Shown here piece by piece: positions 1 to 9,000 of a stretch of DNA of 12,923 nucleotides. Numbering within the stretch: the first letter of the stretch is position 1; every line of letters starts with the position of its first letter. A program made the translations under genes and the position numbers. This DNA comes from Phoronis ovalis (lineage: Eukaryota; Phoronida; Phoronidae): contig JAOXYB010012122.1 in the NCBI GenBank assembly GCA_028565635.1, positions 1 through 12,923 on the forward strand. Reading direction: 5' to 3'. Below the pieces are notes generated by a model. It was not told the DNA's origin, did not search any database, and saw only the letters and a program-made list of their open reading frames with translations.

Positions 1-825
1 ACATTAGCTAAGAAAATTATTTAAATTCAGCCTCTTCGATACTTTTTGTAATCACAGAATGAATTGAAGAGAAAATGAGTTTGCACGTTCAAAAGGCATA
101 CAAATACAAGTTATAGTTGCCACAAATACCACAAATAATTGTATTAGTTCCGTTGTCCTTTCCCCCCATTCATTATTCAACAAAATAATCATTTCCTGAT
201 TCGGTATGCAAACTAAAGACATTGGATGAAGAAATGTATTGTGTTTACTATCCAGATCGGATCTATCGAATTTCACGTTCCTTAAATTAAAATGATTAAT
301 TACGGAAAAACAATACCCGGTAAATAAAGAGAAGGGAATCAATTTTTCATTTTCTCCTTCCTTATTTGGAGTGCGGGTCTCAAATAAAGAAAATGGAACA
401 ATGCAGTTCTTTATTCCTTATTGAATAATAAGGGAACAACATGTTAGATGATGCACTTTTCTACAGTCCATTATTACAGAATATATACCTTCTAAAACGG
501 ATGCACATGGCTATATGTACATAACTGAAGCCTGGAAATCAGGATAAAAATTATAATACGAACTTCTTACATAAATGTTCGAACGTAAGCACGAAAATAT
601 AAATGTCAGAGAAAACTGAAAAAGTATTCGCGTTATTATTATATTTTACGTAAAAAAAAAAGGAATCGCGAGTGTAAAATTTCAAATTCTATTAAAAAAC
701 AGTACATTGCAAAACTACTTCAATAAGTAACAGTTTTTAATTCATCTCTAGCCCTTTGCTGAATCATCTGCAAATATTTTAATGAAGCCTAGCTAATGAC
801 TGGAAATCTACCATGCAGAACTTAC
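1..825. other. Intron 1 of the second gene (putative), no exon seen
   Basis: If the 826-910 exon is real, this stretch is its first intron. I looked on the minus strand for the expected phase 1 continuation (a GxIF-type receptor start) and found none, so exon 2 is presumably past the left edge. A 96-codon minus-strand frame at 52-342 has no recognisable domain. A small palindrome (CCTTATT/AATAAGG) sits near 413-432, related to motifs clustered near 2000-2160. Confidence 0.5.
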
Positions 826-910
826 CTACAGGAATCTTTACAGAGCTTTGAACATAACGTAGTGAAATTGTGCCCAATAAAAGCACAACCATTGGAATAA
901 TCCTCGCCAT
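826..910 (-). CDS. First coding exon of a second gene, probable iGluR paralogue (signal peptide)
   Basis: The ATG at 908-910 has A at -3 and G at +4, a favourable start context. The 28 residues read MARIIPMVVLLLGTISLRYV and then QSSVKIPV. This is a signal peptide (hydrophobic core at residues 4-15) followed by a short mature start. The exon ends one base into a Gly codon at G|GTAAGT, a perfect donor (phase 1). Secreted starts of the form (V/I)xIGGIF are typical of AMPA and kainate receptors, so VKIPV-G fits a paralogue on the same strand as the receptor upstream. Alone it proves only a secreted or membrane protein. A five-codon upstream frame (920-937) lies just before the ATG. The rest of the gene would be left of the window. 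Confidence 0.6.
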
Positions 911-2856
911 GTTGTATCTTCAAATTACCTTTTCCATTTAAAACAGTAATTTAACAGTAAAATAGGCTGAATCATCTAACGCGTGCGTAACAAAAAATCA
1001 ATGAAGAAGAAAATAAAATTATGTGAAAATCAATCCAATATCCACTAGAACTAATTCCGTAATTGCACGGACTAGTGATTTTGGAGATGGTCTTGGCGTT
1101 AATCTCTTAAGAGTTCATAATATTCTATATAAGATGCTCTTGTTCACGCGCAATTTCAAATGAAAAAATATTCACTATATAGTCCAGATTATACGGATTG
1201 TTTTTACTATAGCCATTTCTTCAGGAGTTGACCAAAAAAACTATTACATATTTCACATTTCAGCCAAAATATGCCGCATATAACAAATACTAATTAGATT
1301 CTAGAGCAAAGTGTTTATTATTTTTTCAAAACATTCTACTATGTCCAAAATGCTTATTTTTACTGTCGTTTGCCACGCATTATCATTTTAAATTTTGGTT
1401 TTCCTTAACCACACACACCATTTCAGTTGACTTTCTAATTTTCTATTTCGAGTTAGGGAGTAACAATCGTTTATGGGATATGAGGGCCAGCAAATTTAAA
1501 AATTTGGGGTATAAAACTTTTTCGATCCCGCCTCTATGAGAGGAAAGAAAATTTTTGACCCCACTCGGCAAAAGTCTTTTTTGACCCTCCTTCTTTAATG
1601 TATTTTACAACATGTCAATTCACCCCCCTCAATAATTATTTTTCCCAAAATATTTTGGTGATCCAGTTCTTAGAATCTAATATACATTAGATAAGAAGAT
1701 CATTAAAAAATATCTAATACAAGTACCACCTTTTTTTTTTAAAGCTAGCTGGACAACGACTTTCAGACTTTGCTTTTACAAACGCATTTTTACATCTAGT
1801 AAAATATTTAGGTATGACGAATGAAGCAATTTAAAAACAGGTTTTTGGCAGGCAAAAATATTTTACTGGATCCGGTTTTCAGATTCCTGGCAGTACATCC
1901 CCAGCCAAAATCCTTTACTCGACCTTGACCTTGTGCATTTTTTCATTTATCACTGCTGCTTCTTGGATTAGCGTTTATTAAAAAAGGGAGCTATTCCTTA
2001 TTCAATAGAGGGTTTCAAGAAAGAAAAGGGAAGCCTAGTTCGAATCTCGAGAACCCCGATTTTGAGTCGAATAAGGAAAAAGGAACTATTTCCCTTTTCC
2101 TTATTCGATTTTAGGCGAATAAGTAAAACGGAGCTATTTTTATCTGAATAAACAAAAGAGGAAAAAAGGAAAATTGTGAATTGGAAAAATTTAAAGTGGA
2201 CTTCTGTATATCAAAGCTCGCCTTGTGTTCACTTTGATGTAGTTAAGTGTTTTGGAGGACCTCTTGACTTTTCTAAATTTATGGCAAAAAATTCAGTCTA
2301 TTATGAAACAAACAGTAGCATCTGCTATTGCCAAAATAATGTTGATTTCATATTACTTTGCATTATTATTGTAGACCTGTGGAGGCTTGTAAACATTTAT
2401 GTTACTAATTCTGTTGAGTCCGTCTCTATTTGTAAGATTAATGTTATATTGATTTTCATCATTCCTGTGTACGTAATGTTGTATTCTCAATACAGCAACT
2501 AATCAAGTGTTTTCCTAATACTTATCTAATAAATAATTTTAGTCCTGTCTATTAATTCAGCATATGTTGATCACCACTTTTCTTTGTCACATTACTTTGT
2601 TTATGTAGAGGCGCATCCAAACATGGTATAGATGCATTTAGTAGTGGGCTTACACTATTATCTCGCTTTGCTAATAATCTATTCAAATTAGTCCTTAAGA
2701 CAATGGTTGAAAAGCTTATTGTGTGCGCGTGGAGCTAGTTCCTTTCCTTGCCTTCGAGAAGAGTTGTGACTTTCTCGAGATTTGTAACCATTCAAAACAC
2801 AATATAAATAAGAAATATTTTAAGAAATACATGCTATCAAATTTGTAAATTGAAAA
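911..2856. other. Intergenic: 3' region of the receptor and 5' region of the next gene
   Basis: This separates the receptor stop from the next ATG on the same strand. On the minus strand, AATAAA hexamers occur at 1974-1979 and 1314-1319 and could be polyadenylation signals, the first giving a 3' untranslated region of about 880 nt. Neither can be confirmed. A TATA-like TATATAG (minus) lies near 1123-1134, about 215 bp before the second gene's ATG. A 108-codon plus-strand frame at 2176-2502 starts with GTG and matches nothing I know. The region also holds the hairpin and CCTTATTCG motifs listed separately. Confidence 0.4.
2067..2108. repeat. Perfect 14-bp inverted repeat (hairpin)
   Basis: The arms TCGAATAAGGAAAA (2067-2080) and its exact reverse complement (2095-2108) flank a 14-base spacer. 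The same CCTTATTC / GAATAAGG core recurs nearby at about 1993, 2116 and 2147, and again near 413-432. This suggests a decayed repeat family rather than a single site. Confidence 0.7.
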
Positions 2857-3018
2857 TCAATCATGCGGAGATAATTGGTTGGGACCATTGTACAGCGAGT
2901 ACTTGACGGCTTTAGGCCTCTTATTCGGGTAAATTAGTCGTAGATTTTCCGGGATAGGAAAGTTTTGGGATAGTAATTTACTCATATCCGGGATAAGAAC
3001 ATTTTCCAGGTTAGGTAG
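2857..3018 (-). CDS. iGluR window exon 13: C-terminal tail and stop
   Basis: It encodes 53 residues (662-714) and a TGA stop at 2857-2859. The chosen acceptor CGACTGTTAAG gives phase 0 with the preceding exon. The peptide is Pro-, Asn- and Leu-rich, with a basic stretch NKRPKAVKY, and ends QLSPHD. It carries no C-terminal PDZ-binding motif like that of GluA2. The frame is open upstream to 3081, so an earlier acceptor (TTTCTTCGAG near 3053) is possible, but it would break phase. The terminal exon assignment is inferred from phase and continuity, not from homology. Confidence 0.6.
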   Translation of the reverse strand, partial: LPNLENVLIPDMSKLLSQNFPIPENLRLIYPNKRPKAVKYSLYNGPNQLSPHD

Positions 3019-6000
3019 CTTAACAGTCGAACAGTATATTTTGTATGGATTACTCGAAGAAATACATGCATGGCATAGCATAACAAAGCATGAATGAAAA
3101 TATTAACAGCAGAAAACAAATTAATATTTTGATAAAGAAGAGTTCTTGTGTGATAGTAGTTTAACTAGTCACAAATGGCAGAGTAAATATTGATCAGCAA
3201 TAATGACAACACAGTTACGCTTCACGCATGGCCTCAGAAGCTCTAATTGAAACAGTAGACCACAATATAGCCGAGTCTTATTAATCAAATGCATGAATGC
3301 ATTGGTGGCAGATTCAAAAGTTCGCAACTGCTTAAATCTGACTCAACAGTCTGGTTCAATGAATACGTATGCTCTTCGTACATTTACACTGTGCAAAATA
3401 CAGTTAAAGTTGTTTCTGATTTCTTTCCCCAAGATTATGAGACTTAAATCCAATTAACTGACCAGTTGGTACCGCGTATGAATACTACAAAAAATAATTT
3501 TTTTTTAATGGTTACTAAATGTTGATTAAAAAGCATCTAAAACACTTAAAGAAGGAAATTGCTATCCTAATTTAGGTGGATCAAATATGGAATGTTACAC
3601 GTTTAGTGAAGTACTTTTCGACAAGTTTTGCATTTTTTAATTCTCAAATATCTGATCGTTTATTGAAATTTGTTAATATTTTTTAACCTCAAGTACCCCA
3701 TCAAAATTAAATTTACTGGTGAACTGGCACTATTTAACTTATAATGGTGAATAGAGATGCCTAATTGAAGAATTCACAGATATTCAAAAACCCTGGACAA
3801 AACATCCATTATATGCTTACCGGTATATAACCAGTTGATGTGGCTGCGTGTTTTCTTCTTAGCGAAGTCGATCCTTGTGCATTGTAGCCATCAACGACAT
3901 CACAACTGTTACGAGTGTAAGTTGGCGTCTCATCCTAAAAACAAAGTTGCTATATGAGATTCATGAAGAAATGCAAGTGTCAAATAAGTTTAAAGTTTAT
4001 GTTACTAAATCAAAATAGAAGGATTCAATAAAATAGAAATCCTTATATATTTATTGAAATAAACACCTTCTCCCTAAAAGAACCTCAGCTTTAAATGTCC
4101 TTATTTATCCAAATATATTTTTTGAAGAGAAGCTCAAATATACAATACCGTGTAAACCCAGACATTATAGATGTTTATTTTTTATCTACATAGAAGAACA
4201 CCCTCCGGTGACAGCCTTACATTTATTCTCCAAAAAATCACCTACAATTCCTTGAAGACCAATTTTTAAGAATGTTATCAATTAAAATACATGTACCAGC
4301 GCCAGTCTGAATAAATCCATCCGTTAGTGTTCCGTACCGTCTCAATTAACGTCTGAGCTTCGCCATAGTCTTTTTTTGTTATATTCCTTCAATCTAACAA
4401 GAGCGAACTAATTACGTCATTAACCTTTTGCCAACTGAGATAAACATTTCTCTCTGTGTGATCCATCGTCACCTACTACGTCTATTCTATCAGTATGACT
4501 CATTCTGAATAGGTATGGACGGGGAGCTTGCTTTTTGCTGAGCAGACTATAGATAAACTGTAGCAGGACAGAATATGTGTGATTGACGCCCTACCTGCTT
4601 ATAGTCCACTGTTATACCTATTATTGTAAGCTGCAATTTGATTGGTGTCAAAACATTCGTGACACTTTATACAGAAATAAAGGGATTATCATTCTTCTGC
4701 TTTTCGAGATAATAAAGAAACTTTGACTATGGTTAATATTAAGCCCAGACGTTAGTTGAGAAGGTAGAAGGTATGGAATACTAATGGATGGATTTACTCA
4801 GACTGTACAAGCTCTTGCCCATATAGTATTTCAGTAGAAACGTTACCTTAAGCAAGATATCCAAATGTTTAGATTCAAAGCCATGCCAGTTATGCACATA
4901 GTAGCCCAAGTTTTAAAATACTGTTTTAAATTACATCATTTAGAATATAATATAATATAATATAATATGCTATAATATAATATAATATAATCCCACCATT
5001 GAGAATACCACATTTATTCAAAGTAACCCATAAACAATCCTACTATTATAACATGTACCTTAAAGACTGTCAGGATTATAACGGCCAAAGTCTTTGGCTG
5101 ATATAATCCTTATAATGACTCAAGTAAATTACAAATGAAACTAAAAACCAGTAATGTAAACCACATGATAACCTAATTACAAAGGCAAGGATTACACCAC
5201 AAGTAATTACACCGAAATCTAATTTAATTGTCTTCATAATATTCAAAAAACAAAACTCAGAAATATTTATCATATGTTGACAAATTCACATACTTATTTT
5301 GGAACGTTCACATTTCAGATAAGATAAACTTTTCTAAAATGTTAAGCGTAAAGAATTGACTTATATTTGCAAACATATTAAAACTTTTTGTACCATAACA
5401 ATAACACGAATCGTACAAATTCAAACAATACTCCTCCTATTAATTCAAAAATACAGGTCACGGTTACTAATCCAGTTAATGTTGTTAATCCTATTGATAT
5501 AGTATTCGAATTCTAAATTTCTATTTTCTATCGCAATTATATTAATATTAGTTCAAACGCTATAACAAAGCAATAAACATGAAAAGATAAACAGTTACTA
5601 CATGAAATTATCAGCCGGTAGCAGCTGTTTTCGGCTTAAATGTTTTATCAATATTCATTATTACAATTTTTTCTTTAGGTGATGATAACTTCACCTAACT
5701 AACAGAACAGGAAATACGTAATGAAATACGTGAAATGAAAACGAGGACAAAAAGACAACTTTCATGTAAAAAATATGGTCCAAATTAAATAAAAAGAAGC
5801 ACAGTGAAAACGAAGACAGTCAAGAAAATGTTACGAAATTGAATTTTCTTTTTACATACTTACACCTTTTTGCGTTTTTCTTAATCTTTCATATAAAATC
5901 TCTAATAAAGTCATCCCAAGGGATAGCCCAAGTCCACTTATCAGTATATAAAATATGCCTGCTATCTTTGGTAAGGTCAATGCCAGTGAGTTTTCTGAGT

Positions 6001-9000
6001 GCTGTAATTTTAAGATGCGTTATGTATTATTCAACAGCCAAGGTCAGACCAAAAAGAAATCTTGTTTAATGGCCGCGACTGCTTCAAATTTTGACGTTTT
6101 CACTTTGTTATTTTTTTAATAAACCTTGTTTAACGGGCACGACCGCTTTAAAAAAACAAAAAAATAATTTGTTTATCTCTTGTTTTTTTTTTACATTTTT
6201 TCTTTAACATTGAAAAAGTCCAACTGATTCGGTTTTTAAGGGCATTCACCCGTTAAGCAACTTATCCTATTGGTATGGCGTACAGAACACTTAAATTTCT
6301 ATATATTTCTATACAATCACATATTTTAGAAGAAACGTATGTTATGTTCTATAGTTTAATTTTTATTAGTAATGTAAAAAACTATTTAGGGTCACAGTTG
6401 GCCGGATCTTTATGCTGTGCATATGAAATACAATTTTTGGAGAACGGAACGATTGCCCATGAACTTTATGTGAACGAAAAGTGTATCTGACTTTACGTTA
6501 TCAGAAACCAGGTCTTGGCAAATGTTTCCAGTTTTTGTCCACCAATAGTCATAGAGACGTTGTAATTCTCCTTGCTCACGTAATTCAAGTACAGCTAAAG
6601 TTACGTTGGGTCTGTAACAGAAATAACACAATTTCCTGTTGTTGTTTTTTTGTTTTCTATGGGAAACCAGTCTTTCGGCTATAGAGATAGTTTTCTGTTT
6701 GATCGAGTTGATTTTAATTTTAAGCAATCTAGTTTATTTAGTAAATTTGTATTAAGAAAAAAATTATTCTTTTCCCGATATTATTATAATTATTAAACTC
6801 CTCGAAAAAGTGACTAGAACCAAGCAGTTTTTAGCCAATAATAGTTCCCGATAGTATAAAATAATGAGACGCTACACATTCCTTCATACATACTACTTAA
6901 TCGTAGGTAGGTCCGAGAGTTTTAAAGTGTTATAGAAACATACGTGTTGCAAATCGTTAGGTACTACAAATTCTTCGCCCAAGTTCGACAACCCTGCTAC
7001 AGCTTCAAGGTGCTAAAAACTGGTATGAGCTACAGGCTTTTACAGGACCTAAAAACTTACATATAAGCTCTAGCTCCTAGCAGTTCTAGCTTCTACAATG
7101 TCTTGCTGTTACAATGTTTAGATCCTAGGAATGACATTGTTTCTAACTAGACTTTTCTAGGTCCTTGGAATCATTTGTTGCATCAAAACATTATTAGCCA
7201 AAAACTGGTTGGTAGATAACTGAGCTAGTCAGCAAACCCTATGCATCTCACGTGTGTGACTCTAGCGATTTTCTGTTAAGCTGACAATGCATTGGGAAAA
7301 AGGCATATAACTGTATATTGTTCTTACTTGTATGGCGAATCATGAGGCATACCAATACCATATGATTTTGAGTTCAATTTTTCTCCAACTTTCATCGTGT
7401 CACATGGTTGTCTGTTGCTGACATATTCAATCGTTGTAGTTTCCGTCAAATAAGCATATTTTCCATTATCTTCCCGCACTCTTTCTATACCTTGCTGAGA
7501 AGATCTTGCAAATACATCTGGATTGGTGCTCATGAACGCCCACATTTGTTCATATGTGTTTACTTTTGATGTCTGGAAATATAAAAGTTAAACAGATTAA
7601 GTAAACATGGAAGACCTGAATTCAATCACATATATAGAATCACATATATAGCTGCATTTTAAGTCAGTGATACTACGTTTATCCATCACATAACCATTGC
7701 AGAATGTTCTGTATGCTCTAATGCTAATACCAAATGTGACTGGCTTACTAACACTTTGGCATTTGTTAAATATTTCTTAACTAAGCTTACCTGGAAAAAT
7801 TCCTGTGTTGAGCCAGAATTCAAACATCCATATTTGATTGCTGTCTGTGCGGCCAAATCCTCTGCAGACTCAATGGGACTATTCAATCTTGCAGCAGTTA
7901 GAAAGGCAGCCAGATTGGCGGTATAAGAAGATATCAAAATTAAGGTGAATAACCACCAAACACAGCTAATTATTCTTCCGGGAGTAGACCTGGTGCAATT
8001 AGATAGTAAAAATATTTCAGTTTTTAATCTTTGTAGCCAAAACCAAATGTTATCGTTGAGAAAAAAAAACAATATGATACGACACTGAAAATGGTGCTGA
8101 GATAGATATAACAGTTAGCAAGTAGATTTCTTGCACGCAGTGGTGCCACCATGGCCAGTCACAAACCCAAATGCCTTCACACTGTAGAGTTTTTTAATGA
8201 ACTTTCACTCGCAGCCGTGAATTTTTACGCTTTTGTGCGATTCATTCACAAAATACAGAGTGTTGGGAACGTTTGAGTTTTTGTTCGATGGCTCCCGAAG
8301 TAGATACAAATGGTACATGTGTATTGGAAGCATCCACCAAGTCTGTTCTCCGTACAATGTTCCCCAAACGAGTCGGTCTGGCTGAAAACCTTGAATATTT
8401 CATCTAACTGGCAAGGGGAAACTTTTAACTTATAATCTTTTGAATTTTGCATTTTAAAAACATAACATTTTAACCTAAAATGGTATCCGTACAGGTCTAC
8501 TCAGAAAATAAAATAAATTATAGATTTAAAAAGTTTAAGTTGTATATTTTCAAAATATACGTACTTTCATTTAATTAGATATAATTTAACTTAAAGTAAA
8601 GGTGTGAATATCTTGTGCCGAACAATATTCGCTACCTTAAGTTGCAATTGGCTGATGAATAAAACAAAACACCAATGTAAAGTTGGCATCTTATTAGATA
8701 TTCGAGAGATTCGAGAAATTCAAAATATAACTTATTAGATATTTGAAAGAGTTGAGAGATTTAAAATATAAAGTTGGATACTTATTAGATATTTGAGAGA
8801 TTCGAGATATTCAAATATAAATTAAAGTTGGATATTTATGGAGTAATTGTTGGGTAGGGGTATTTGTGGGGCAGGGGATCGGGCAAAAAATGTATAATAT
8901 TTTTTTTTCTTTGCTTGTTTGTCTGTTTCTTTCTTTGTTCCTTTCCTGCTTTCTTTCTTCCAATCCTACATTGATCATTATATTATAACGTAGGCTGGTA

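Noticed and set aside
52-342. Minus-strand open frame of 96 codons
   Set aside because: It has no receptor motif or recognisable domain, and its hydrophobic composition is typical of AT-rich chance frames. It does not supply the phase 1 continuation expected after the 826-910 exon.
1123-1134. TATA-like sequence as the promoter of the second gene
   Set aside because: The surrounding DNA is so AT-rich that such a match is expected by chance; the transcription start is unknown.
2176-2502. Plus-strand open frame of 108 codons
   Set aside because: It starts with GTG, which is not a normal start in animals. It has no recognisable domain, and no splice or promoter context supports it.
5076-5273. 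Minus-strand hydrophobic frame as an alternative membrane or tail exon
   Set aside because: M4 is already encoded at 5864-6001. This frame has no receptor motif and no convincing acceptor.
6275-6684. Plus-strand frames overlapping the flip/flop-type exon
   Set aside because: They are antisense shadows of the minus-strand exon and its intron.
8246-8452. Minus-strand frame of 68 codons as an extra receptor exon
   Set aside because: The pore and M3 exons join in phase without it, and it has no family motif.
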